A stretch of DNA of 64,000 bases from Coprinus comatus (lineage: Eukaryota > Basidiomycota > Agaricomycetes > Agaricales > Agaricaceae), in assembly GCA_034638255.1 (NCBI GenBank), contig JAWPGT010000034.1, positions 124,001 through 188,000 on the forward strand, given 5' to 3'. Shown piece after piece: positions 1 through 11,815 of the stretch; position 1 is the stretch's first letter, and the number at the start of each line of letters is the position of its first letter. A program made the position numbers and the translations under genes. The notes below the pieces were generated by a model, which was not told the DNA's origin, made no database searches, and saw nothing but the letters and a program-made list of their open reading frames with translations.

Positions 1-1641
1 CAACCCAACTTCATATCTTCCTTACTAATATTAAGAGGAGGAATAAACCTTACAACTTGATAAACACTCGTTGTCAGAATCAACATTCCTTTCTCGATAC
101 ATTTCTTCGCAACTCTACTAGCAATATCCTTTGGTGCGTTTGGTTTTATATTGCCGTCGTGTTCTGAATTGGTAGGACCGGAAGGAGAAGCAAATTCGAC
201 TCCAACCATCAATCCTTTTCCTCTAATATCTAAGATATGAGGAGCGATTTCTGGTTCGGAACGCAATGCTTTCAAATATGAGAATAATTCTTCGGACCTA
301 TGAAAATATAAATTAAACGTTCATCAGTATATAGTTATAGTCAAAACTCAAGAGAGAGTAAAAAATTCAAAGATAGAAACGAAGAAATAAAAACAAACCT
401 AACAGCAACATTATCCAACACATTCTCCTCTCTAAAAACATCCACAACCATCGAAGCAGCTGCACAAGCAACAACATTACCAGCATAAGTTCCACCCATA
501 CTTCCTTTCTTCAATCTATCCGTTTCCTCCTTTCTACAAACAACACCACTAATAGGGAACCCGTTTCCCAATCCTTTAGCCATCAATAAAATATCTGGTC
601 TAACACCACTTTCTTCAATAGCAAACATTCTCCCAGTTCTTCCAAATCCAGATTGAACTTCATCTATGATTAATAAAATGTTATGTTTATCGCAGATTTT
701 ACGAAGATTTTGAAGAAATGATGGTGATGTTGGTACGTATCCACCTTCTCCTAAGAATGGCTCGATTATTATAGCAGCTGTATCTGATGGTGATGATTGT
801 TGAGATAATAATAATTCGAGTTGATATAAACTTTGAGTTGTTAGATAGTCTGTAGGTGTATCCGGAGGTAAATTGAATTGATGCCAATAAGGATATGGCA
901 TGGTATAAACGCCAGGCTATAACACAGGATCAATGACATCACAAGTTTCAATAATTGAGATAGGGGTGTATAGACGAGGGAAGAAAACGGAAAACAACAA
1001 CAAAAAAACCCCCGAAAAACGTACCATTAAAGGCATAACACCCTCCGAATAAACAGTTTTACTCCTAGTAACTGCCATAGCACCAAAGGTCCTACCATGA
1101 TAAGCACCTTGACAACTAATAACATTCTGTTTCCCAGTCAAACTCCTAGCCATCTTAATAGCAGCTTCAACAGCTTCCGAACCTGAATTCCAAAAGAAAA
1201 ACGAATCAAGAGATGGATGAGGCATTATTGGAAGTAGCTTTGAAATAAGTCGAAGATAAGGCTCATGCATTGCGATACTACATTGAGAATGAACGAGTTG
1301 CATGCATTGATCTGCCGCTGCTCTGCTAACTCTTTCATTGGCATGTCCTAATGTTTGATGTATTGTTAGTATGATATGATAGAAGATATGATAGAAGATT
1401 GCGAACCAAGGTTTGTAACACCAATACCACAAGTAAAATCCAACATCTTCTTCCCATCGCCATACTCGACCCAACTACCTTTACCCCTAACCATCACACC
1501 ATCCGTAATTCTCCCAACACCTCCGTTAATATGTTCCTCACCAAACTTCTTAAGACTCGCATAATCCATTGTACTCATACGCCTGATCTGATTGTGATGG
1601 TTGCGCAGTGATAGTTTTGGTAAAAGCAAAGTGCGTAACAT
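1..1641 (-). CDS. UGA1: 4-aminobutyrate aminotransferase (class III PLP aminotransferase), 3' end cut by window
   Basis: PLP-dependent transaminase that should move the amino group of GABA to 2-oxoglutarate, giving succinate semialdehyde, probably in mitochondria. The start at 1641 gives a basic, Ser/Leu/Arg-rich presequence-like N terminus (MLRTLLLPKLSLRNHH). Four exons are visible: 1641 to about 1411, about 1350 to 1025, about 917 to 399, and about 302 to the edge. Family landmarks in order are the FTCGIGVTNLGH segment, the FWNSGSEAVEAAIKMAR cofactor-binding stretch, GAYHGRTFGAMAVT, PYPYWH, the IIDEVQSGFGRTG motif and the Schiff-base lysine in LLMAKGLGNG. The window ends shortly after VVRFIPPLNIS, so only the last C-terminal residues are missing. 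Related class III enzymes (ornithine or acetylornithine aminotransferase) are possible, but overall motif spacing favours GABA transaminase. Its start lies only about 118 bp from the stop of the upstream gene. Confidence 0.85.
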
Positions 1642-1759
1642 ATCGGAAAGAAAACAAGGTAATGATGAATAATGATGAGAAAAAAGAACAAACAAAGGGA
1701 GCGTGTGTATGTGTATGTTTTAAAAGAAAGAATTGGCTAAATAACTAATCCTAAAATCA

Positions 1760-4700
1760 TTATCCCACAACTCTCCTATCTCTATCCCTATCCCTAGTAA
1801 TAGTCCTACCACCAGCAGAATCCTCCTCGTCACCATCCCCACCTCTTTCTCTTTCCGTTCTATCCCCTCCTCCTCGTTCACCACCAGTACCGCCGCCGCC
1901 AGTTCTATCACGATCTCTTTCATGATTACGATCAGTACCACCAGCACCTTCACCGTCATCAACATCTTTAGCACTACACCAAAACCTATGACCTTCACTC
2001 CAAGCTGTACTTTGGCATTCTTTTCCACAATACTTTGCTTTCCTACACCTTCTACATTTCGCAAATTCTCTAGGATAAGATTCCCATCTTCCGCATATCA
2101 CTATAATAGAAAAAAAATAAATGATTAGTATTCACGTTAAAGCATTAAACCGATGACGATGAAAGGGGATAAGTCCCACAAACAAAAAACCATACAAAAA
2201 AGAAGAAAAAACAACACTTACTATTAGCACACTGTCTAATCCCACCTCTACTATCATCCTTCCTACACGCATTCCTCATAACTACACCAGCCCAATACTG
2301 AATTTCAGGTGGTAATCTCGGTACAGTTCCACCATTAATAGTCAATTCACTAGAAGATGGTTTAAACGTAAACCTTTCCACCAAACTAAACACGTTCGTT
2401 GGTTTAGGACCTTGCTGCTGCTGCTGTTGTTGCTGATGTAGTAATTGTTGTTGATGATGCGGATGTAAATGTCCTCCATTACCAATAGCACTAACAGTTC
2501 CAGAACCATAAGCTCCATGTGTTCCAGCCTTCTCCTTCCCAGATCCTCCTAGTAGTTTCCCCATACCAGAAGGACTAGACGAAATCCCTCCTTGTAAATT
2601 CGCTGCTGCAGAAGAAGAACCAGCACCAGATGTAACAGTAACATTCGTACTCGCACTAACCAAAGGAGCCATAACACTACTCCCATTAAACGTCTTAAAA
2701 TAACTCCCATCTTTCTGTGTAGGTGGTGGAATCATTGGTTGTTTACCTTTCCCATTCCCTCCTCCTCCTCCCCCTCCGCTACCTTGTCCCTGATACCCAG
2801 TACCAGCACCCGTACCCGCACTTCCACTTCCACTAGCACCAGCACCACTCCCACTACCATAAGCACCAACACCAATCCCAAGTTCTCTTTGATAAGCCAA
2901 AGTAGCAGGATGAAACGATTGCCTAGATCTATAAAATGCTTGTCTCACATGAGGATATTTACTCAAATAAGCCAACAATTGTAATCCAAGTAAAACATCT
3001 TCATCACGATAAGGACCTGTATATATAGGTCCTCCACCCCCACTACCTTGAGTAGTGGTAGCAGTTGAAGGTGTTGTTGTATTTGATGAATTACTGGCTG
3101 TACTTGAGATTGTATTTGTTGCCGTTATTTGACCTGTTGCTGTCGTTGTTGGTACTGGTGAAGTATGAGAAGTAGCGGCAGTGGTAGGGACGGATGAGTA
3201 GGAATTGGGAGAGTTGAAGATAGTAGAAGTAGAAGCAGAGGTAGATGCGGAGGTAGATGCGGAAGAAGTAGAAGGAATAGCGGTATGTGTAGAATTTGAA
3301 GAACCTGTGGTATAAGTCGTAGTCATTGTCGTCATGTTATTCATAACATTCATAAACCTCCCCGCTCCCGCTCCGACACCAACACCAAAACCACTCGAGC
3401 TCGAACCAGCCCTACCCATCTGACTTTGACCAACACCAGAGCCAGAGCTCATTTGCATTTGTTGTTGAAGACCAGAGGGTCCTGCAATAGCCATATTTTC
3501 CGTCAAAGGTTCTGGTGCAGTTCCACTTCTACCTCTCACAATCACATTCCTCGATTGTTGTGTCGAGTTCGAATATTCACCAGGTAATCCAATATTCGCG
3601 GCTCTAGGTGTCACATCCGGGGCCTGCCCGTGACTATGACTATGACCATGAGCAAGACCAAGATTATGCCCCAGTCCATGCCCATGTCTCGTTCCACCAA
3701 TACCTATCCCAACACCAACACCAAATCTTGGAGTACCTTCAATAGCACCAGGAGCACCAGGAGGAGCACCCATAGCGAAATCCTCCGTAGCTTGTTGATC
3801 TAAACTAACAATTCCATCTTCAACACCACCAACACCAACACCTAATTCACCTATATCCTCATTAATGATAATATGAGCATGTCCACCATCCATACCATTC
3901 AACGGTTGATTAGTAGGAGCATTTTCATTAGAAACGATTCCAACAGCTCTTCTACTAAGTGATGATCTGGTTCGGTGAGGTGGTTGAGGTATAGGTTGTT
4001 GACGTTCGTGTGAAGGTGAAGGAGGAATAGGAATAGGATTTGGTATTACTCGAGGTTGAATAGATTCAGTTTCATCTCCGTCCATATCAACGTCTCCATC
4101 TCCATCATCTTCAGTTTCAGTATCAGGTCTTGACGTATCCGTAGATCGAGAAGGTGAAAATGATCCTAATTCCATACTTCTCTCACCACCGTTCGTAACA
4201 GTAGCTCCACTCATATTATTTAATCGTTGTGGTTGTGCAGGCGTAGGAATAGGCGTAACATTATTATTGTTATTGTCGTTATTGTTTGTCGTATTTGTTG
4301 GCAGATTGGTAGTATTCTGGTCCCAAACGGGACGTGCAATGACTGTGCCACTTCGATCGCGTGTGGGTATCACAACGACACCAGTGGGAGTACCAGTTCC
4401 AATAGGAGTAGCGGCGGTAGAATTGTTGGTTGATAAGTCAGTATCACTGTTTGATGCGGATGTAGATGCGGATTGTTGAGGTGTGGCAATGAATGATCCT
4501 GATACATCTGCGCTTCCAATTGCATGTGGCGAGCTGTCCATAGGATCATCCTATTGTTTAGGAATAAATAAATAGATAATTCATTTATTAAAGAAAAACT
4601 CACTTCATCGACGACCTGTCTGGTTATTTGAGTTTGGATTGGAGCAGGAAGCGACCTATGAGGTTGCGGCTGATTCTGCAAAACGGATTGTAGCTGCTGG

Positions 4701-5434
4701 GGCCGAATCTGATGAAACTGTTGTAGTTGTTGACCATTGGTAATCTGGTTTTGTTGTAATAATTCCATTTGTAAAGCCCTAGTCAACGAAGCAGCTTCTT
4801 CTCTCTGTCTAGCTTCTTGAGCAGCCAATCTCCTAGCCTGTCTTTGTTCTCTTGTTTCTCTTGGAATGCCAGTTGCACTTGAACTAGGACCAACAGAAAA
4901 CCCTTTACTAACCAACCAAGCTTCCAATATACAACCAACAACATCCAGAGTACCCGCTTGAACCACTCTTCTTCTTATCTGTTCACTTCCTCTTACACCA
5001 ATATTGACTACACATTGGAAGGCAAGAGAGAAACGATAAGCAGCGTGTTTGTCGAATATTGGAGGATTGAGAGTAGGCTGTGGTTTTGGAGGCCGTGTGT
5101 TTGGTGGCAGAAGACCATAGATGATAGTTGGATTTTCTGGTGGAGGCGGAGAAAGACAAAAGTCCTGTAGAATCTTGACTAGCCGTTCTAGTCCGCCATC
5201 CATAGTCATAATTTCTCTAATCCGAGGTGAAGTTGAGGTGAGATAGGTCAGGTGTGTCAGCGAGTTGAACAGGGGTAAAGGTGCAGTAGTATCCAGAGCT
5301 GAACAATCCTCCGTTCAACAACAAAATCCTTTATTAATCACAAGTATTTACTCACCACGACGGTCGTATAGCTGCGATGTGATACAAACACACGCCTTGT
5401 TCTGCGCTGGAAAGGCAAAGTTGGACTCCCTCAT
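1760..5434 (-). CDS. mub1: Mub1/SamB-type MYND zinc-finger protein
   Basis: Homologue of yeast Mub1, which partners Ubr2 in ubiquitination (including of Rpn4), and of Aspergillus SamB, a morphogenesis factor. Four exons (5434-5356, 5298-4604, 4550-2222, 2100-1760) join in frame to 1147 codons. The start at 5434 reproduces the family opening MRESN...ITSQLYDRRALD, followed by an armadillo-like region (LVKILQDF, FQCVVNIGVRGSEQIRRRVV). A long low-complexity Ser/Thr/Gly/Asn-rich insert follows, then the conserved NVFSLVERFTF and EIQYWAGVVMRNACRKD blocks. The MYND finger sits near the C terminus (QCAN then CRRCRKAKYCGKECQ, HRFWC). The tail is Arg/Asp/Gly rich. The insert includes a polyglutamine run near 2402-2440 and an Asn run near 4258-4300. 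The family call is very safe; the exact length of the insert depends on the absence of further introns. Confidence 0.9.
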
Positions 5435-5675
5435 CTTTCCCTTGATAGTATGTATTGAAGATTTGAAAAGTGATGTACAGCCTGGTTGTGAGTGATGTAG
5501 ACGTCGTCTATACCGATGAGGGCGATGGCGTCGTCGTCGTGGTCGACGATGAGCAAGAGGGCGTGTAGCAGGATGCGCAAGCCTGCCTGTTTGGTGATGT
5601 TTACACATCTGCTTCTCAAGCAATATATTTATTTATTAAATGACTCATTATATTATACATCCCATAACACCACAA

Positions 5676-6884
5676 TTACAGATGAAGCTGACCAAGGATG
5701 TCGGGTATATGTATATCTAATGTTGTGTTAATATTGTAGTCATAATCCTCATATATATACTCCATTTCGACAATGGATCTATCCAACTCAAATCCTTCAA
5801 GTACGCAATTTGACCTATCAAGACACCCTTTCACAGCCACCTCAACCCTCTGAACAACATCTCGATCAACCAACAGTGATTCATTCCGGATTTCTAATGA
5901 TTTCAGTGCTGGAAGTGTGAGATTATCGAAAAGCAACGGAACATCCGAATTCGATTCCATATTGATGTCTAGAATCATTTTTTGTAAGTGTGGGTGGTTT
6001 ATGGTGGTTTGTGTTTGTGGCGAGAAATCGAGGGGAGACCAAGAGAAGGACGAAAAAGAAACATGAAGAGAAACGAGATCCGGACATTCCTTCAACATAA
6101 ACGAAATATCCCTCTCCAACGACGTGCTTTCCATTGTTACATGTCGCAATTGTTTCAAAGGTGCATGAACAGGCACAGATCCCTTAAATGTCAAACTCCA
6201 ATCCACATGGTTAAGTGCTTGGCTTCGATGCAATTTCATCCAAAACTTATTCAACGCAACTTGATCCCATTTAAACGCCATAATCGACGCAGACTCCAAA
6301 TTCGGACATCCATCCCAATCCAATTCATCCACCACGGTGGCCAAAGTTTCATATCCGACGTTAAAACTAAGTCCACGTCCAAAAAAGTTAAAGTCAATCT
6401 TCTTCCAATACCGAGATCGTTGGATAAAGAGGGAAAAGATAGATGAAGTAGCCTTTAGACAAGCTGAACCCGAATTATCATGTAGAGCCGAAGTCAAAAG
6501 ACAAGATCCCGCTCTTTCCAACCACAATTGCGTCAAAGGCACAAATTGCATGATCGGATCCTCAACATACAGGTTTGACCATAACATTGATGTTCCAAGT
6601 ACAACTTGACGCCAAAATTGACAAACTTGACCTAAAACGATGGGACTGTCGCCATTAAAAGTACTGCGGACTCTGGGTCCATTCCCAACGTTTGAATGTG
6701 AATGCCAACGGAATGATGATGATAGGAGTTTTGTGGGAGACTGGATGAATGCTTGAAAAATTTCACATAGAACCTCCGGAGGTAAAATGTAGGCCAAAGA
6801 TGATACTATGTGATTTGAAATAATTTGATCGGTTGAGAATCTGTACCATTCGGTAAAGTAAAGTAAAAATGATTCCACCCACAT
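5676..6884 (-). CDS. F-box domain protein
   Basis: Single long exon of 402 codons. An F-box-like helix is seen early (YILPPEVLCEIFQAF, about residues 31-45). It is followed by the W/R-rich VCQFWRQVVLGTSMLWSNLYVED stretch typical of Agaricomycete F-box proteins, then Leu-rich repeats of irregular length with LKQLRHVTMEST, LQKMILDIN and LKSLEIRN segments. The family recruits targets to SCF ubiquitin ligases; the substrate is unknown. The first methionine at 6884 is accepted for lack of a better one. An upstream reading frame (6997 to 6806) overlaps in another frame, and an extra 5' exon is possible, but I could not find a phase-correct junction. The gene is head-to-head with the forward permease gene at 7429. 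Confidence 0.7.
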   Translation of the reverse strand: MWVESFLLYFTEWYRFSTDQIISNHIVSSLAYILPPEVLCEIFQAFIQSPTKLLSSSFRWHSHSNVGNGPRVRSTFNGDSPIVLGQVCQFWRQVVLGTSMLWSNLYVEDPIMQFVPLTQLWLERAGSCLLTSALHDNSGSACLKATSSIFSLFIQRSRYWKKIDFNFFGRGLSFNVGYETLATVVDELDWDGCPNLESASIMAFKWDQVALNKFWMKLHRSQALNHVDWSLTFKGSVPVHAPLKQLRHVTMESTSLERDISFMLKECPDLVSLHVSFSSFSWSPLDFSPQTQTTINHPHLQKMILDINMESNSDVPLLFDNLTLPALKSLEIRNESLLVDRDVVQRVEVAVKGCLDRSNCVLEGFELDRSIVEMEYIYEDYDYNINTTLDIHIPDILGQLHL

Positions 6885-6997
6885 GTCGACTTTTCTTTTA
6901 ATTCACTTTTACCATCGTTTTCCTGAACAACAGTGCCTGTATAGGACATGTCCACCATTAAACTAAAAAAAGACCTAAATATAGGTGCATGTGTCAT

Positions 6998-7428
6998 GAA
7001 TGTATCGGATAGAATGACTCAGTGAATGAACAGAAAGGAGAGAAAGGAGGGCGGTCAACGCAAGAGTGAAAAGGAAACAGAATTTCTAGTTAACAAAGGA
7101 TCGTATCCCATTTATACCCGTTCATTTAAAAGAAAATACAACGTTGTCCTTGTATTTGCTATACTACTTATTTCACCTTTATTCTAAAAATAGAATTAGG
7201 CGGGTATTTGGTATTATTTAGAGCAGGAGTAAACTTGGTGATGGTTGAAAACACGCAATTTTGATGTAGAATGTCGTTTTTTCGGCCTACAAATTATCCA
7301 GAATATATAATGTATTTAGAGTCAGATATACCGTACTACCGCAAATCCGCACACACCCTCCGCTCATCACCACACCCCTCACCTCCAGAACGCTTTTTTT
7401 CTGGTTGCCAGATCCCCAACCGACAACC
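6998..7428. promoter_or_regulatory. Shared intergenic region of divergent F-box and permease genes
   Basis: No coding potential is seen. The region lies between divergently transcribed genes and should hold both promoters. It is AT-rich around 7130-7330, with a pyrimidine-rich CACACCCTCCGCTCATCACC stretch close to the permease start, as often found in fungal 5' leaders. No specific factor site is claimed. Confidence 0.4.
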
Positions 7429-9667
7429 ATGTCCATTAGCTCTTTTGATAAAAAAGCAAAAGCCTCGACAGTCATGATTTCTGAACAGTTGGCCAACTCG
7501 GATGATGAAATTCATACTGGTGATGTTAATGATTCTGAAAACCCAGAATCTCGTCGTCAGATCGGTTTATTCTCTGCCGTTTTCATCATTTTCAATCGTA
7601 TAATTGGTACTGGGTTAGTAGCGTTTTTTCTAAATTCGTCGCATTCCCCACCCGTACAAATTCCAAAATGATTTTCACTAATTTTAAAACAGTGTATTTG
7701 CAACGCCTAGTTCAATTTTAGGACTCAGTGGGAGTGTGGGTCTTTCCCTGTACGTCTTCTGTCTTCTCCGAATTACTCTCATTTTTTTAAAATAACATCC
7801 ATGGCTCAATACTTTTATAGGTTCATGTGGGTGATCGGAGCTATTATTGCCGCGGCCGGAATGCAGGTTTACATCGTTTGGGGTTCGGTACGTCCATCCG
7901 TCTCTGGAGTTTTATCGTTATAAGTTTTTCATGAATATTAACTTGAACAACAACATAAGGCTGTTCCTAAGAATGGTGGTGAAAAGAATTACTTGGAATA
8001 TCTTTTCCGTAAACCGAGATATCTGATCACATCAGTGTTTGCTGCTAACGGAGTTTTACTTGGTGAGTACAAGGTCGGCCAGGGCCGACCCCTTTTTTGT
8101 TTGATGAAATTACTTTACTAATCAAATCACATCTCCCCTTACCAAATATCACATCTCCCTTTCTCCATCAAATCAAACAGCATGGGCTGCCGGAAACTCA
8201 TTGGTATTTGGCGAATACATTCTCCTAGCAGCAAATGTCGAACCAACAAGATGGACATTAAGACTTGTCGGATTTGCGTGTATCACATTTGCACTTCTAG
8301 TTCATGGATGTGCATTAAATTGGGGATTACGACTTCAAAATTTCTTGGGAACTTTCAAGATTTTTGTGCTGTTGTTTGTTATCGTTACGGGTTTTGTTGC
8401 TCTTGGTGGACATATGAAGGTTCCAAAACCTGATAATTTTTCTAATGCCTTCGATGGAACTACGGCTAGTGCTTCTTCATTTTGTCTCAGTTTATACAAT
8501 GTACGTTTTCTTCTATCACTTGTTATGTGTCATTGACACACAAAACACTTCTCTAGGTTATCTGGTCATACATCGGATTCAGTAACGTCAACTATGCCTT
8601 AGCCGAAGTCAAAAATCCACAAAAAACATTACGAATCGCAGGTCCATTAGCAATAGCTGTTGTTACAGTATTATATATGCTAGCCAACATTGCCTATTTC
8701 GCCGGAGCTTCAAAAGAAGATATCACAACTTCAGGAAGACTCGTTGCTGCTTTGTTGTTTAAAATGTTTATGGACCAAGAGCTGAAAGAGCTTTATCGGT
8801 TTTCGTGGCGCTTTCAGCTTTGGGAAATGTTTTATCTGTGGTATGTGTTTTAATAACGTTTTACTCTTGTCCTTTGAATCCCGAGCTCGGATCTGACTAT
8901 GGTGAAAATCTGTTTTTGTTGTTTTTGTTGTGATGTTATAGATCTTCTCACAAGGCCGTGTTAATCAAGAACTTGGACGTGAAGGTGTATTGCCATTCAG
9001 TAAATTCTGGGGATCTAATCGTCCTTTCAATGCTCCACTTGCCGGTCTCTCCCTTCGTAAGTTTCCGTTTCATTTCTAAAAATAAGAAGAACGACGACAA
9101 CAACAACAAAAAACAAAAAATGCTCATACAAAACGTTATTCAGATTGGATCGTCTGTATCATTGTGATCTTCGCTCTCCCACCCGGAGATGCCTACAACT
9201 TCGTCATCAACGTGGTACGTAAAAAAAAAACCACTCTCCATTCATATCAACCTAACCTCCGAAATTTTCCAAAAAAACCTCTCAAACAACAGATTTCATA
9301 TCCCCTATCAGTAATCAACGCCGCCATCTCCTTTGGAATAATTTATCTAGCATTTCGTCCTTACAAAGATTGGCCTCAAGTTGGTAACTTCGGTTTAATA
9401 GCAGCAGCATTTTTCGGAACAGCAAACACATTCTTATTCATTGTTCCTTTAACACCGCCACCACCTGGAGCAGAACCTTATATTTCATTACCTTTTTGGA
9501 CTCATGGTGTTGCTGGTTGGGTTGTTTTTGGTATTGGGTTTTTGTATTGGGTAGTTTGGGCTTTGGTTTTACCTAGGTTTGGAAGGTATAGGTTGGAGAG
9601 AGTAAATGAAGTTGGGAAAGATGGGCTGAAGAGACACGTTTTTAAGAGGGTTCCGTTGGCTTTGTGA
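7429..9667 (+). CDS. Mup1-like methionine/amino acid permease (paralogue 1), with a one-base frameshift
   Basis: LAT-type APC transporter of the fungal high-affinity methionine permease group, expected in the plasma membrane. The ATG at 7429 (MSISSFDKKAK) is preferred; there is no earlier in-frame ATG. About eight exons can be joined. TM1 has FSAVFIIFNRIIGTG plus VFATPSSIL, TM2-3 has GSVGLSLFMWVIGAIIAAAGM, and then come GEKNYLEYLFRKPRYL, AWAAGNSLVFGEYIL, FSNVNYALAEVKNP, FSQGRVNQELGREG, PPGDAYNFVIN and GFLYWVVWALVLP. At 8758-8764 the run TTTAAAATG breaks the frame. One more A would give KNVYGPRAERALSVFVALSALGN, which aligns with the second permease at 18097-18180. As written the gene is frameshifted in the middle, so either it is a recent pseudogene or there is a consensus error. 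The second copy lies in the same orientation about 7.3 kb downstream. Confidence 0.82.
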
Positions 9668-10087
9668 TTATGACTTTAACGATTTCTTATGCATGTCGTT
9701 ACCCACTTTCTCTCTCTCCCTCTTTCTTTTAATTCCTTTTCGTTCCTGTTGTGATGCTTTTTTGGTTCTTTTTAACTTCACTCTTCATACCCTTTATACC
9801 CCCTAGTCCCATTTCGCCCTCTGCTCCTAACCAGTAACCGGTTGTTCAAAAGCGTTCTTATCATTCGCATCGTAATTGTAGAGATAATTAAAACCAAAGT
9901 AACACCAAAAACATTCCATAAAAAAGGGATTCAACGTTTGTAATTGTTGTTTTAATTATTTAGTAGTTATATAGGATGGCTACGAATTTTTTCCTCGTTT
10001 ATATAAAATCTACTAAACTCCAATTTCTTAATGACTTGAAAGATTCCATATGACATGACTTGTTGTATGTGGCCTTTCGAGAAAAAT
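9668..10087. other. Convergent 3' intergenic region
   Basis: This gap lies between the stop of the forward permease and the stop of the reverse GFA-like gene. It is T-rich and pyrimidine-rich just after 9668 and AT-rich at 9860-10030, consistent with two facing 3' untranslated regions. No gene or repeat was recognised. Confidence 0.5.
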
Positions 10088-10750
10088 CTACAATTTTACT
10101 TTCGCTTTCTTCGGTTGGATTCGAATACCAGTAACCCAAGGTCGTTTTTGATTCTCGAATACCTCTCCTCTCGGTCCTGTAAATATAAAAATAAATAGTC
10201 AGCTCGTGCCACACATTGTGTTACTCGAGGTTTAAACTCTTCCGACAAAAAGACTCACTCCATTCAAAATCATCATCCAAAGTTCCCAAAGCAACAATAA
10301 TAAACTGTTTCTTCTTTTCTTCATCTGCGCTTGATAACAATATATTCGAACCACAATTCCCACAAAAATGTCTGTTCAATGGGATTCCGCTTGTGGTATC
10401 TTTATCACTATATGTTTTGATTATTTCTTCTCCTTGGATAATTTGAACTTGCTGTTGAAAAAGAAAAGACAAAAGCATAAGTCATACGTCATATATCATA
10501 CGTCACAATATGAAACGATTATGAGAAGAAGTAAAGAATGGAACGATGAAACACGTTCAAAAAAATTAATTAATTCAAAACATACCGCTGTCGAGAAAAA
10601 CCCATTAGACATAAACGATGTCCCAGTAGCTTTCCTACAATTGATACAGTGACAAATTTTGAAAGTAAAAGGATCCCCTTTAATTTCATATTTCACAGCT
10701 TGACAAAGACAAGATCCCCTTCGAACAACTGGTACGACTGAAGTTGCCAT
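10088..10750 (-). CDS. GFA/CENP-V family zinc protein (glutathione-dependent formaldehyde-activating-like)
   Basis: Small zinc-binding domain protein. The family is named for glutathione-dependent formaldehyde-activating enzyme, but most fungal members have no proven reaction. Three exons (10750-10586, 10451-10259, 10176-10088) join in frame to 148 residues. Zinc ligands follow the family pattern: CLC near residue 15, CHCINC near residue 34, and HFCGNCGSNI near residue 85. The tail VFENQKRPWV is also typical. Introns have standard GTATGT and GTGAGT donors. A decayed partial copy of exon 1 lies about 1 kb upstream on the same strand (11695-11815). Assignment to the domain is secure; assignment of a substrate is not. 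Confidence 0.85.
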
Positions 10751-11694
10751 AATGGAAGAAATGATAATGATATTAGGACCACACTGGTATTGAAGTTCCG
10801 ATGATTCCGAGAGTTGAGGTTGAAGAGCTTTTCAAGGAGGTTATTGCTGTTATTGTTGCAGTGAGGAAGAGAAAGAGGAAAAGAACCGGGTCCGGGTCTC
10901 TACCGATCATAAGCAGTGCAAAATGAAGGGAGGTGATAGCGATAGTGATAGTGACAAGAAGATGCCAATGAGTATATGACCTATGTGTGTTAATTGAACA
11001 TCTACGCACTGCTTTATTCAACTTGAGGTCTTAGTAGGATATGGAAGAGAACAACTGTCAACTTATATATAGGGGCTTATCTCCAAGTTCAACTACCCCG
11101 CAAGTTCCGCTTAATCAGCGGTTGATTTCGGATATGAATATGGATTTGTCAGTTGTTCGGCATTTTGGGCTCGGGCACGCACACACTCAGTCAGAGCTAT
11201 ATCAGATATGCTGGAGACAAAATCACGTTGATTTTGATTTTGTAAAATTAGAGTCTACAAATCTTCTACATCTGACTAAGCCCTTGTCGCCGGTCGGTTA
11301 TTGTACTAGATTGTACCTCAAGCCCCTTTCGACCTACTGGTGCCTATCAACATTCAATGTAATTCTAAGTGACTAGATGATTAACGTTAAGAAAAAAGAG
11401 GACCATTCCGTATAAAATGGCTGACGGTAATTAAACTTTTGATTTCTTGATCTTATAACAGGTACTAAGTTCTAACTTAAAAGGGAGTGCGGGAATAACT
11501 CTCCCTCTAAGTGGATTATTCATTAGTCTCAATTATAATAATACTATAACGATAGAGAATGAATACACCTTTAACAACTTCTTGCACTTGCTGTACAAAA
11601 TTATAAATATGCCGCCGTATATCATTGAGGTCACTCCGCTTTAATATAGACAAAAACAAAACGCGTACCTCTTCCAAGCCAGTCCCAACACAGA
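10751..11694. other. Gene-poor interval upstream of the GFA-like gene
   Basis: No credible gene was found. Short open frames at 10773-11021 (-) and 11041-11376 (+) have no recognisable domain and no supporting splice structure. The first part should contain the promoter of the GFA-like gene. Confidence 0.4.
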
Positions 11695-11815
11695 GTCCAT
11701 TAGACGTAGTACATGAACAATTGGCACAATGTCAAATTAAGTTGAAGGGTAACAGGATCCCCTTCGATTTTATGTTTCACAGGCTACAGCTTGACAAAGG
11801 TAAGGACCCATCGAA
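11695..11815 (-). pseudogene. Decayed partial copy of the GFA-like gene, exon 1
   Basis: The forward-strand bases here align in the same orientation with 10606-10720 of the intact gene. Shared stretches include CCATTAGACRTA, AGGATCCCCTT, TTTATRTTTCACAG and CAGCTTGACAAAG. On the reverse strand the copy still reads LCQAV...EGDP-like residues, but several small insertions and deletions break the frame and part of the zinc-ligand region is lost. This is a relic of a local duplication, not a working gene. Its other exons could not be traced. Confidence 0.7.
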
